A stretch of DNA of 64,000 nucleotides, taken from Bacteroidetes bacterium 43-93. Lineage in GTDB: Bacteria; Bacteroidota; Bacteroidia; Chitinophagales; Chitinophagaceae. The stretch is taken from assembly GCA_001897855.1 (NCBI GenBank), contig MKUO01000001.1:496001-560000 (forward strand), written 5' to 3'. Positions within the stretch are counted from its first letter, which is position 1. Each line of letters opens with the position of its first letter. Below are positions 34,416-43,591 of the stretch, in pieces. Below the pieces are notes generated by a model. It searched no databases and had not been told where the DNA came from. It saw nothing but the letters and a program-made list of their open reading frames with translations. Made by a program: the position numbers and the translations under genes.

Positions 34416-37400
34416 ATGCAGTTTTTATTTGTTTCGATCTACAATTTTTTTCATCGCAATAAATTTCTCTATTGGATCATATTCCTGCTAAGTTTTGGCG
34501 TGTGTATATTCTTTACTGCACGCATAAAGCCCCAGGAAGATGTAAGCAGTCTGTTACCGGATAGCAAAGCGCTGAAGGCGATGAATGATGTGATTAGTCA
34601 TACGCAGGCCGGTGAGCAGGTGGTGTATATGATGTCGTTCAAAGACAGTACTGTTACCGACCCCGATAGCCTGATAGCTGCTGCGACAACTTATCAACAG
34701 GAACTACAAGCGAAATGTGCAAAGTGGATCGATACCATTTCCCTGCAAATCGGCGGTGGGTATGAAGAAGCGCTAGTTAATATCATTCAGCAAAATTTAC
34801 CATTGCTGCTTACTGAAAACGACTTTGCAAGGCTCGATACCTTGTTGACACCTGAGCATATTAATGCCACTTTGCAAGCCAACAGGAAGATATTACTATC
34901 GCCGGCTAGTGTGGTATATAAAAATCTTGTTGCGCAAGATCCTGCTGGTATATCAGGTTTAGTCTGGGGTAAACTTAGAGCCCTGCAATTCGACCCAAGC
35001 TATGAAACCTATGAAGGCTATCTATTCTCCAATAACCAGCGAAACCTGACCTTTTTTCTAAAACCAAAGTATAAAGCATCCCAGACAGGGAAGAACGGGC
35101 CATTTTTTGAAGAAGTAGAAAAGCTTACCGATCAATGGGAAGCAAAACATCCCAATATCCATATCACTTATTTCGGTGGTCCGGCAGTTGCGGCAGGGAA
35201 TGCTATACAGATGCGTACAGATACTATAGTCACGCTTTCTGTAACTATAGTACTGCTGCTGATACTCACGTATTATTTCTTTCGCAGAAAGCGAACGCCG
35301 TTATTATTAATGGTGCCGGTTGTGTATGGGGCTGCCTTTGGGTTAGCGATCGTGTACCTGGTGCAAGGAACTATATCTGTAATAGCATTAGGAGCCGGGG
35401 CTATCATATTAGGTATCGCTATTGACTTCTCCATACACTTCTTATCTCACGCAAGACATACAGGCAGCCTTAGAGAAACAGTACATGAACTGGCACATCC
35501 ATTAACCATTGGCAGCTTTACTACAATAGCTGCATTCTTCTCCCTGCGCTTTGTGCATACACCAATACTGCAAGATCTTGGTTTGTTTGCAGCCGGCAGT
35601 CTCACAGGAGCTGCAATATGTACATTGGTATTTCTCCCGCATTTGCCATTAGGTATAAAGCATGGCGATGACCGGCAGACGATCTTTGATAAACTGGGCA
35701 ACTGGCACCCCGAGAAGAATAAATGGCTGGTGCTGGGGATATTTGTGCTAACACCGGTAATGTATTATTGCATTAATGGTGTATCATTCGATAGCGACTT
35801 AATGCACCTTAACTACCTGTCTCCGAAAATGCAAAAAGCACAAGATGAGATAAGTAAAGCCAATGCCTTTGCACTTAGTTCTGTATTTGTAGTTGCGAAT
35901 GAGCCAAATGAAGAACAATCTCTTCAAAACCTGGAACGAATTGGTGGAAGTCTTGATACGATGATGACTAAGGGGTGGGTACGTAGTGCATCCAACCCAA
36001 CAATATTGCTTACCTCAAATGCAGAACAGGAACGACGTATCAGCAGGTGGAAAAAATACTGGACACCGGAAAAACAGGCAGAGGTATTGAACTATGTACA
36101 TACAGCGGCGATTGCCAATGGTTACAATCCTGATGCCTTCGGCCGTTTTAACGAAACACTGAACAAACAATACCAACCGTTTGACAAGCAATCGAAGGCA
36201 ATATTAAGATCTCTATTCCCCGGAGGGTTCTCTACGGATAGCAATAATCACTATGCCATCGCAGCATTGAAAGTAAGCCAGCAGCATAGGCAGCAGGTAT
36301 TTAATTATTTAAAGAGTGCAACCGGGGTAACCGTTACAGACAGGCAGCAAGGTGCTACGCAATTGGTAGGGATATTGAACCGTGACTTTACCAATATTGC
36401 CATATACTCTTCCCTCATCGTATTCTTTGCACTTCTTATTGGCTATGGGCGAATAGAGCTGGCAGTAATAGCTTTCCTTCCTATGGCTATATCATGGGTA
36501 TGGATACTTGGGCTAATGTCTTTGCTTGGATTACAATTCAACATTGTAAACATCATTATCTCTTCGTTGATCTTTGGCCTTGGGGATGACTATGCAATTT
36601 TTACCATGGATGGCCTGATAGAGCGGTACAAAACAGGTGGCCATAAACTGGCATCTGTACGGTCAGCCGTATATGTATCTGTACTCACGGTAATAATTGG
36701 CCTGGGTGTATTGTTGCTTGCAAAGCATCCTGCATTGCGATCTATAGCTTTTATTTCGGTGACCGGACTTCTCTGTGTCCTGTTTATATCGCAAACACTG
36801 CAGCCTTTCCTTTTCAACTGGTTTATTCAAAACAGGGCAAATAAAAAACTCCTGCCATTTACGCTCCGCAGTTTTCTGATCTCCGTATTTGCATTTAGCT
36901 ATTTCTTTATTGGTTCTTTTATACTCACTATACTCGGTGTGGTATTCACCAAAATTTGGCCATTCGGTAAAGAAAAGGGCAAATACTTGTTTCATATTTG
37001 GGTGAGTAGGTTTACCTGGAGCATGATGCATATCATGTTCAATCAAAAAGTGCGCGTTTATAATTTGTCTGGCGAGGACTTTAAGAAGCCTGCCGTGTAT
37101 ATTGCAAACCATACATCGTTCCTGGATATCCTGATCACAACCATGCTGCACCCACGGCTGATATTGCTCACCAATAAATGGGTATGGAAGAGCCCGGTGT
37201 TTGGTGCTGTAGTGCGTATGGCCGAGTATTATCCGGTTGCAGAAGGTGCAGAAGATAGCATTGAACCGCTACAGGACCTTGTGAACAGGGGCTATTCTAT
37301 AATGGTTTTTCCCGAAGGCACCCGCTCGTATGACGATAAGATAAAACGCTTTCATAAAGGGGCATTTTTTATAGCAGAACGTTTGCAATTGGATATAGTA

Positions 37401-38246
37401 CCGGTGGTAATGCACGGGGTACACTATGTAATGCAAAAAGGCGACTGGTTGCTTAAAGATGGTACCAGCTCCGTATATATACATCCTCGGATCACTATTG
37501 CTGACAAAAGCTACGGAGATACTTATAGTGAAAGAGCCAAGTATATTGGAAAGTGGATGAGGGTAGCACTGCAAAAAGTAAAAGAAGAAAAAGAAACACC
37601 CTCCTACTTCCGCGAACAGCTGCAGAGAAGCTATACTTATAAAGGGCCTGTATTGGAATGGTATTGCAGGATAAAAGTGAAACTGGAGCAATATTATGAA
37701 CCATTCCATAAACTACTACCACGGGAAGGTGTATTCTATGACCTGGGCTGCGGTTATGGCTTTATGACCTATATGCTGCATTGGGCAGCGCCCGGCAGGA
37801 AGTTTACCGGGATAGATTATGACGAAGAAAAGATAGAAACAGCGCAAGGTAATTTTTTGCGAGATGATAATATACAATTTCAGCAGGGGGATGTTACAGG
37901 GCTGGACCTGTTGCCATGCGATGGTATCATTATCAGTGATGTACTGCATTATTTATTGCCGGAGCAGCAATCAGCTTTGCTGGAACAATGTGCCCATGTG
38001 CTAAATGCAGGGGGAACCCTGATAATAAGGGATGGCGTATCTGAAATGCAGCAACGCATTAAGGGAACCAAGCTTACGGAATTGTTCAGCACGCGTATTA
38101 TTGGCTTCAACAAAACGCAGAACGAACTGCATTATATAAGCAAAGCATTTATTAAAGAGTTTGCAGCGAGACATAATATGTCGGTAGAAATTCTGGACAA
38201 TGCAAAGCTGACGGCAAACCTGATATTTGTACTAAGAAAATCCTAA
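34416..38246 (+). CDS. Trifunctional MMPL transporter/lysophospholipid acyltransferase/methyltransferase
   Basis: A 1276-aa fusion. Residues 1 to about 830 form an MMPL/RND-type exporter with two similar halves, each with a large extracytoplasmic domain and a membrane block containing GIAIDFSIHFLSH (first) and GLGDDYAIFTMDG (second); the Asp residues suit proton coupling. About 870-1070 is a PlsC-like acyltransferase with NHTSFLD (His899, Asp904) and FPEGTRS (Glu967). About 1090-1276 is a class I SAM-dependent methyltransferase with DLGCGYG (1109-1115) and a GIDYDEEK ribose-binding motif. All three active sites look intact. Such fusions occur in Bacteroidota and are thought to handle lipid or aryl-polyene/flexirubin-like products; no polyketide genes are near, so the substrate here is open. 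Confidence 0.9.
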   Translation: MQFLFVSIYNFFHRNKFLYWIIFLLSFGVCIFFTARIKPQEDVSSLLPDSKALKAMNDVISHTQAGEQVVYMMSFKDSTVTDPDSLIAAATTYQQELQAKCAKWIDTISLQIGGGYEEALVNIIQQNLPLLLTENDFARLDTLLTPEHINATLQANRKILLSPASVVYKNLVAQDPAGISGLVWGKLRALQFDPSYETYEGYLFSNNQRNLTFFLKPKYKASQTGKNGPFFEEVEKLTDQWEAKHPNIHITYFGGPAVAAGNAIQMRTDTIVTLSVTIVLLLILTYYFFRRKRTPLLLMVPVVYGAAFGLAIVYLVQGTISVIALGAGAIILGIAIDFSIHFLSHARHTGSLRETVHELAHPLTIGSFTTIAAFFSLRFVHTPILQDLGLFAAGSLTGAAICTLVFLPHLPLGIKHGDDRQTIFDKLGNWHPEKNKWLVLGIFVLTPVMYYCINGVSFDSDLMHLNYLSPKMQKAQDEISKANAFALSSVFVVANEPNEEQSLQNLERIGGSLDTMMTKGWVRSASNPTILLTSNAEQERRISRWKKYWTPEKQAEVLNYVHTAAIANGYNPDAFGRFNETLNKQYQPFDKQSKAILRSLFPGGFSTDSNNHYAIAALKVSQQHRQQVFNYLKSATGVTVTDRQQGATQLVGILNRDFTNIAIYSSLIVFFALLIGYGRIELAVIAFLPMAISWVWILGLMSLLGLQFNIVNIIISSLIFGLGDDYAIFTMDGLIERYKTGGHKLASVRSAVYVSVLTVIIGLGVLLLAKHPALRSIAFISVTGLLCVLFISQTLQPFLFNWFIQNRANKKLLPFTLRSFLISVFAFSYFFIGSFILTILGVVFTKIWPFGKEKGKYLFHIWVSRFTWSMMHIMFNQKVRVYNLSGEDFKKPAVYIANHTSFLDILITTMLHPRLILLTNKWVWKSPVFGAVVRMAEYYPVAEGAEDSIEPLQDLVNRGYSIMVFPEGTRSYDDKIKRFHKGAFFIAERLQLDIVPVVMHGVHYVMQKGDWLLKDGTSSVYIHPRITIADKSYGDTYSERAKYIGKWMRVALQKVKEEKETPSYFREQLQRSYTYKGPVLEWYCRIKVKLEQYYEPFHKLLPREGVFYDLGCGYGFMTYMLHWAAPGRKFTGIDYDEEKIETAQGNFLRDDNIQFQQGDVTGLDLLPCDGIIISDVLHYLLPEQQSALLEQCAHVLNAGGTLIIRDGVSEMQQRIKGTKLTELFSTRIIGFNKTQNELHYISKAFIKEFAARHNMSVEILDNAKLTANLIFVLRKS

Positions 38247-38249
38247 TGC

Positions 38250-38987
38250 ATGAGGCTCTGGCTTCTTATCATATTGTCTTGTTTATGTGCATCTGTTAAT
38301 GCACAAAGCGATGTATTTCAAAAATCGAATATCAGAGTGCGTGGATTAGCAAAGTCTATGCGGTGGAAGAGTGATATGGTAAGGATGGTGGATGATACAC
38401 TGGTATATGGTGAGAACAGGGGGATACATTGGTATGGGCTTGATGAAGATAATAAGATAGTATCAGACACTTTTATTACCGATTATAATCATGATACCGT
38501 TCGATACACGTATAATTATGATTGTGAAGGACACCTGCTAACTATGAAACCGGATAAAGAACCGGTGCAGATACAGTATACTTATGACGGGGATAACCTT
38601 ATGCATATGAGTAGTGTGGATAAGCAGGGCGATGTTATTGTAGATGTGAGCTACACTTATTTTAGAGATTCTACTGTAAGAAAACAGCGGTACAAGCATT
38701 TATCCATTACGACATCCACAAGTACATTCTTTTATGATGATAAGCATGAACATATAACGGTGATACATGGTAGCGACAGCAACGGCAATGTCTTGAGCAG
38801 TACATTGCTGGAATATGATATGTTCGATAATCCATCTAAACAAACCGTGTACAACGATAAAGGTGAGATCGAATATGAGTACACCTATGAATATGTATAT
38901 GATGCGCATCATAACTTCCTGAAGCGTACTGAATACAGGAATGGCAAACCGTTCTCGATTACGAAAAGGGAGATCGTATATAGATAA
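38250..38987 (+). CDS. Secreted YD-repeat-like protein of unknown function
   Basis: A 245-aa protein with a signal peptide (about 1-18, ASVNA-QS). The rest is made of short beta strands in the RHS/YD style: YNYDCEGHLLTMKP, YTYDGDNLMHMSSV, LEYDMFDNPSKQTVYN, YVYDAHHNFLKRTEY. It may form a partial shell, but is far too short for a toxin-bearing RHS protein. It follows the trifunctional gene by 3 bp, so it is co-transcribed and possibly co-functional. Its stop abuts the stop of the convergent ABC permease gene. Confidence 0.7.
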   Translation: MRLWLLIILSCLCASVNAQSDVFQKSNIRVRGLAKSMRWKSDMVRMVDDTLVYGENRGIHWYGLDEDNKIVSDTFITDYNHDTVRYTYNYDCEGHLLTMKPDKEPVQIQYTYDGDNLMHMSSVDKQGDVIVDVSYTYFRDSTVRKQRYKHLSITTSTSTFFYDDKHEHITVIHGSDSNGNVLSSTLLEYDMFDNPSKQTVYNDKGEIEYEYTYEYVYDAHHNFLKRTEYRNGKPFSITKREIVYR

Positions 38988-40283
38988 CTACTGTACGGAA
39001 TAGGCTCTCGTCTTATTGATACGCAGGCTAACTAACCATAATAATGTACTAAAAGCAAGTAAGACACTTAGCGCCAGGAAGGATCCTGAAAGTTTATTAT
39101 CTCTTAAAATAATATCATTCACCGCATCAAGCCCCCAGTAGAGTGGGGAAGCCATTGCAAGTTTCTGCATAGCGGCAGGCATTATATCGGTCGGGATCCA
39201 GATACCACCTAGGGCAGATAATATCACTACAGAGATAGCGCCAAAAGGCATGGCTTGTGTTGCAGTCTTAAATAATGTGCCAATAAAGAAACCGTAAGAT
39301 GTAGCAGAAAGGCCGATGCACAATACAATTGGCAGTAGTGCTAACGGATGCAGACCTAGGTACAAAGCAGGTAAACCGAATACAGGTAGCAGCCAAAGAC
39401 CAATGCATAGCATCAGGGCAAACTGTAACATACACACCAGGGTGTAGAAGAATATCTTGCCCAATGCTACCGAGCTATTGGCATTTGGTATCAGTTGAAC
39501 ACGTAGTGCACTACGCTCATCGCGTTCACGGATCATATTGCCTGCCAACGGAATTACAATAAAGAACATCCCGAAAATAGCCCATGCAGGTACGTTGTGC
39601 TGTACGGAGTTGATATGTGCCGTATCTTTTGTTTTATCATTCAGTGCCTCTTCGCGTATGCCTATGCCGCTGAACATCTTCCTGAAATCTTCTGTGGGAG
39701 GTGCAGAAGCGGTATCGCCCGATAGCTTTGACATACGGTCGATGAGTACATTACTGCAAGACGCTGTTATCAATTTATCGAGTGCAAAATTTACCGACAT
39801 GCGGAAGGTAGGCCTGCTTACCGGGTCGAAGTAGATGCGGACATATTTATTGCTTCTTGCCTCGCGGGCGGGTAATTTACCCACACCTATTTTCTCCGCT
39901 ATTTTGTTAGCGACGGTATTGGCGGTATTTACCATCTCTGCAGTAGCACCTGCCGGGATCACAATTCCTACCCGGTAGTTTCCTTGTTGCAATAACTGCT
40001 TTAATGCAGAATCGGATAGGGGTTGATTATCTATACTGTCGATGACATGAAAATTGTCGCTTTGTTTTAGTCCGCGTGTTATCTCCGCCGCCAGCCTTCC
40101 ATGGTCGTTATCGGCAAGAAGCAGATCGAAGCGCAGGTTTTGGTAATCTTTAAACGGGGCGTCCTGTATCAACGCCATTACCACAATAAGTATCGCCGGC
40201 ATCAGGAACAAAAGCATGAACCCTGCCACATCCCTGCGCAGTAGTATCCATTCTTTTATGATAGTAGCGATTACTTTTCTCAT
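38988..40283 (-). CDS. ABC-2 type transporter permease
   Basis: A 431-aa permease of the ABC-2/YhgE-NatB type. One N-terminal span (about 22-42) is followed by a large extracytoplasmic domain (about 45-225), and six further spans fill the C-terminal half. LSALGGIWIPTDIMPAAMQKLAMASPLYW is the typical ABC-2 closing region. It forms an exporter with the ATPase gene 2 bp upstream. The substrate is unknown. Confidence 0.9.
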   Translation of the reverse strand: MRKVIATIIKEWILLRRDVAGFMLLFLMPAILIVVMALIQDAPFKDYQNLRFDLLLADNDHGRLAAEITRGLKQSDNFHVIDSIDNQPLSDSALKQLLQQGNYRVGIVIPAGATAEMVNTANTVANKIAEKIGVGKLPAREARSNKYVRIYFDPVSRPTFRMSVNFALDKLITASCSNVLIDRMSKLSGDTASAPPTEDFRKMFSGIGIREEALNDKTKDTAHINSVQHNVPAWAIFGMFFIVIPLAGNMIRERDERSALRVQLIPNANSSVALGKIFFYTLVCMLQFALMLCIGLWLLPVFGLPALYLGLHPLALLPIVLCIGLSATSYGFFIGTLFKTATQAMPFGAISVVILSALGGIWIPTDIMPAAMQKLAMASPLYWGLDAVNDIILRDNKLSGSFLALSVLLAFSTLLWLVSLRINKTRAYSVQ

Positions 40284-40285
40284 GA

Positions 40286-41032
40286 TTAATCTCTAACGCT
40301 GTGGCCAGTATAGTGCAGGAATACATCCTCCAGTCGTTTACAACCAGGGGTGTTATTTATTAACTCCTTTGGAGCACCTTTGGTAATAAATTTCCCTTCA
40401 TCTATGATCACTACCTCATCGCATATTTGTTCTGCTTCCTCCATCAGGTGCGATGTATAGACGATTGTTTTCCCCTGCTCGTTGTATTCTTTCAGAAAAT
40501 CGAGGATCATTGCGCGACTTTGTACGTCCACGCCGGCAGTGGGCTCGTCCAGTATCAGCATCTGCGGCTGGTGGAGCAGCGAGGCAATGATATTAGCCCT
40601 TCGTTTCATGCCACCACTATAGCGACCCACACGTTTGTCGGCATGGGCATCCAATCCCAGGCGTTTCAGCAAGTTGCCCGCACGCTGGGTGATCTGTGTA
40701 TTACTAAGCCCATAAAGCTTCCCGAAATAGCGGAAATTTTCCCATGCAGTAAGCTGGCCAAACAGGGCGATCTGTTGCGGTACTACGCCAATTACAGAAC
40801 GTACAGTCACGGTATCTGATACACAGTCTTTGCCAAATATTTTAGCAGTTCCTTTATCCGGAATTACCAATCCGCAGAGGATGTTTATGGTCGTGCTTTT
40901 GCCTGCGCCGTTAGGCCCCAATAAACCTAATAGCTGGTTTTCACGTACAGAAATATCCATCCCGTCCAAAGCAGGGCTCCAGCCGCCTTTGTACATTTTA
41001 TAAAGACCCTGTATATCCAGAGCTAAAGCCAT
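40286..41032 (-). CDS. ABC transporter ATP-binding protein
   Basis: A 248-aa ATPase. Walker A GPNGAGKST (39-47), Q-loop VVPQQIALF, signature YSGGMKRRANI, Walker B LILDEPTAGVD and the H-loop (TSHLMEEAEQICDEV) are all present, matching the drug/lipid exporter (NatA/CcmA-like) class. Partner permease starts 2 bp downstream. Its start follows the tryptophan dioxygenase stop by 2 bp. Confidence 0.93.
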   Translation of the reverse strand: MALALDIQGLYKMYKGGWSPALDGMDISVRENQLLGLLGPNGAGKSTTINILCGLVIPDKGTAKIFGKDCVSDTVTVRSVIGVVPQQIALFGQLTAWENFRYFGKLYGLSNTQITQRAGNLLKRLGLDAHADKRVGRYSGGMKRRANIIASLLHQPQMLILDEPTAGVDVQSRAMILDFLKEYNEQGKTIVYTSHLMEEAEQICDEVVIIDEGKFITKGAPKELINNTPGCKRLEDVFLHYTGHSVRD

Positions 41033-41034
41033 GC

Positions 41035-42042
41035 TTACTGAAAGCTCAATTGATCTGTGATATCCTTAGGCAATGCAGGTAATGCATGCCTTGGAAGCAG
41101 GAAAGAGGTCAGCTCTGCCATTTCCTTGAAGATGATGTGTGAGTCGGCTGCACCCTTCAGGTAATCGGCTCCCGTGCTACCACCTGTGCCTACACGCTTA
41201 CCAATGGTGCGCTGCACCATGTGTATATGCCTGTGTCGCCACATAGAAAGACCCTCATCTATCTCCAGCAGGCTGCTTACCAGTTCGAACGGCAGGTGCA
41301 GCAATGGATAATCGCGGTAGAGCATAATGAACAACGCGCTGCGATTCGCTGCCATGCTGAAACGCCTTGCCGGGTCGTATTCACCTTCGTTCACGAATAG
41401 TTTATCAAAAGTCTTCAGGTTACCCATTTCTACATCCAGCAAAGTGGATGCGTAATCTTCGCGGTAACTAAGCCAGAATTTTGCATTGTCTTTAATAAAA
41501 GGCATTCTTTCCAGCCATTGGTTGATGAGTACCAACAATGATACCTGGCTTTCCGCTTCCTTTACACGCTCCCTGTCCTTTTCGTTCAGTTGAGAAAGAT
41601 AATAGTTCTGCCCGTGGCGCTGATCGTAAGTAAGGCCAAGGGTAGCTTCTATCATCTTGAACTGTATGCTCTGGAAACCGGAAGCAGGTCGCAGCAGATC
41701 GCGGAAATCTAGAAAGTCGAGCGGGGTCATCGTTTCAATGATACCCATTTGTGTAACTGCAAGGCTCAATACCTGGCTCACTCGCTTGATGCGGTGCACA
41801 CAATTATATATATCAGGAGAATTGTTCGGAATGTTTTCCTGGCGGAAAATATCGCGTATGATATTCAGTTCGTGGAGTATCTCTTTGAACCAAAGTTCGT
41901 ATGCCTGGTGAATGATAATAAAGAGCATCTCATCATCGGCACGGATACCGTCCTTGGTGCTTTCAGGATTCTGTGCATTCAGAATTTTATCCAGTTGCAG
42001 GTATTCGCTATAGTAGACCGGGGCTCGCTCTTTTTTTTCCAT
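41035..42042 (-). CDS. Tryptophan 2,3-dioxygenase family protein
   Basis: A 335-aa heme dioxygenase. ADDEMLFIIIHQAYELWFKE is the N-terminal active-site helix; WRHRHIHMVQRTIGKR with GTGGSTGADYL contains the heme-ligand His and the substrate-binding loop of TDO. It should open the indole ring of tryptophan to N-formylkynurenine using O2. It lacks kynurenine-pathway neighbours and instead leads an operon with an ABC exporter. It is slightly longer than the bacterial norm of about 280 aa. Confidence 0.88.
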   Translation of the reverse strand: MEKKERAPVYYSEYLQLDKILNAQNPESTKDGIRADDEMLFIIIHQAYELWFKEILHELNIIRDIFRQENIPNNSPDIYNCVHRIKRVSQVLSLAVTQMGIIETMTPLDFLDFRDLLRPASGFQSIQFKMIEATLGLTYDQRHGQNYYLSQLNEKDRERVKEAESQVSLLVLINQWLERMPFIKDNAKFWLSYREDYASTLLDVEMGNLKTFDKLFVNEGEYDPARRFSMAANRSALFIMLYRDYPLLHLPFELVSSLLEIDEGLSMWRHRHIHMVQRTIGKRVGTGGSTGADYLKGAADSHIIFKEMAELTSFLLPRHALPALPKDITDQLSFQ

Positions 42043-42093
42043 GCAGCTAAATTATAAAATCTTACCCTAAGCGCATACATATTAGCGTTGCGG

Positions 42094-42840
42094 CTATTTG
42101 ATTATACCTGCCCGCATGAACAGCGGAATATTCAGTTCTCTTGATTCGCCCGGAGCCCATACCTGTTTTATTCGCTCTTCCAATATCGGTATAGGGTCTG
42201 TTCCATTCTGCGCTATATAATCCTGCACGCTCGACCAAGAGCCTACATATCCTATCATTCGTTCATAAGTCCATACTTCTTTAATGCTTAAGGATGGCAC
42301 AGGTATCTCTTCGAAGGGAAATGGGATAGTTTTGTATTGTTCTTCTATATAATGTCTTTCGGGCTGCCAGTATTTGCCAACGGTACCAAAGGCAAAATCA
42401 TCAATAGTATTTTCTATTTCGTTATCGGAGCGGAAAAGACCATAAGACCAGGCAGCAATAGGAGCACCTTGTCTCCCCACACGCTTCACTTCCCTGTAGA
42501 AGTTATCAAAATCGAACCAGTGAATAGCAGTGCCTACCGTCACTAGGTCAAAACTATCATTCGCAAAATTGGTATGTTCGGCTCTTTGCTTGCTATAAAA
42601 GATATTATCCTTTTTTGTGGCATGTGCCATCTGTTGTTCGCTGATGTCAGAAGCCTGTACCTTGTCGAAACGTGTTGCAAGTACTGATGCTACCTGTCCG
42701 TTGCCGGTTGCACAATCCCATGCCCGATGGTATTGTTTTGTTATGCTGAACAGGAAGTCGAATAACTCTTCGGGATAGGTAGGGCGAAAAGCGGCATAGC
42801 TGCCGGCTTGTTTAGAGAATAAGTCTTTTGCCTCTTTCAT
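42094..42840 (-). CDS. Class I SAM-dependent methyltransferase
   Basis: A 248-aa methyltransferase. Motif I reads WDCATGNGQVASVLA (about 40-54); QASDISEQQMAHA and SFDLVTVGTAIHWFDFDNFY follow, a pattern seen in the UbiE/trans-aconitate-type small-molecule methyltransferases. The substrate is unknown. It is transcribed alone and is divergent from the DUF4375 gene with only about 45 bp between start codons. Confidence 0.85.
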   Translation of the reverse strand: MKEAKDLFSKQAGSYAAFRPTYPEELFDFLFSITKQYHRAWDCATGNGQVASVLATRFDKVQASDISEQQMAHATKKDNIFYSKQRAEHTNFANDSFDLVTVGTAIHWFDFDNFYREVKRVGRQGAPIAAWSYGLFRSDNEIENTIDDFAFGTVGKYWQPERHYIEEQYKTIPFPFEEIPVPSLSIKEVWTYERMIGYVGSWSSVQDYIAQNGTDPIPILEERIKQVWAPGESRELNIPLFMRAGIIK

Positions 42841-42886
42841 AGTATCCGTAAAGTTATTTTATATTATTTTAGTGATACGATTTAGC

Positions 42887-43396
42887 ATGAAGAGTTTATA
42901 CTTACCTGAAATACCAACTGAAGCCTTTGAACACGCATTAGCATCTGAAGACAAAGGAGAATTGTACGACCTGCTGGTACAACCATTACACGAGGAATTA
43001 TACCGTCGGCAGGATTTTACCTTTCTTGATGATCTTTCTGAAGGGCAGCAACTGATGCTTACCTATGATTATGTGCAGATGCAGGTGATGCAGGGTGGCT
43101 TTATACAACTGATACAGAACGGTTATATAGGCTTGCTCCCGCAACTGCCGGGATGGCTGCAGGCATTGGGCGATATGGAAATGGCACAGATCATCGATGA
43201 TGTATTGAAAGTATATGTGCTAAACAGGGAAATGCTGGACAAGAAAACCACCGTGGAAGAGTTCGCACAGCTATATAATGAATTTAAGGAGTTTGAGGCG
43301 CTGGATGAACGTTTCAGGGAACTGAATTCAAAAACCAATAACGATATCGTAAAATATGCATCTACGCATATAGAAGAATTTGCGAAGCTGGTTTAA
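42887..43396 (+). CDS. DUF4375 domain protein
   Basis: A 169-aa cytoplasmic protein from the ATG at 42887; a GTG five codons upstream (42872) is less likely. The DUF4375 core is visible in SEGQQLMLTYDYVQMQV, GGFIQLIQNGYIGLLP and GDMEMAQIIDDVL. Function is unknown; relatives occur beside many unrelated genes. A heptamer repeat array begins directly at its stop codon, separating it from the ABC-F gene. Confidence 0.82.
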   Translation: MKSLYLPEIPTEAFEHALASEDKGELYDLLVQPLHEELYRRQDFTFLDDLSEGQQLMLTYDYVQMQVMQGGFIQLIQNGYIGLLPQLPGWLQALGDMEMAQIIDDVLKVYVLNREMLDKKTTVEEFAQLYNEFKEFEALDERFRELNSKTNNDIVKYASTHIEEFAKLV

Positions 43397-43445
43397 CAGT
43401 TTACAGTCGGCAGTTTTCAGCAGGCGGTATGCAGTTAGCAACGGA
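43397..43445 (+). repeat. Heptamer repeat array after the DUF4375 stop
   Basis: Seven consecutive 7-mers from the base after TAA: CAGTTTA, CAGTCGG, CAGTTTT, CAGCAGG, CGGTATG, CAGTTAG, CAACGGA. Six start with CA and five with CAG, in exact phase. Confidence 0.75.
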
Positions 43446-43472
43446 AGTCTTAAATGGTATGAATTTGTGTTG

Positions 43473-43591
43473 TATCTTTGTAACCAGTCAAATCACTAAA
43501 ATCTAAGAATAGAATATAACGATGTAGAATAATTTCTTTCCAACGAAATAGGGACTAAAACAATAGTCATTCATTTTTTAAAGAAAGAATT
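43473..43591 (+). promoter_or_regulatory. Promoter and structured leader of the ABC-F gene
   Basis: TATCTTTG at 43473-43480 gives a leader of about 105 nt, long for this window. It holds a start-stop ORF (ATG TAG at 43522-43527), a hairpin GACTA-AAACAA-TAGTC (43553-43568) followed 5 nt later by T6 (43574-43579), and GAAAGAAT near the start codon that can pair with ATTTCTTTC upstream. Attenuation is possible but unproved. Confidence 0.45.

Noticed and set aside
38250-38987. RHS/polymorphic toxin
   Set aside because: Only a few YD-like strands, no core-associated motif, no toxin tip and no immunity gene; too short.
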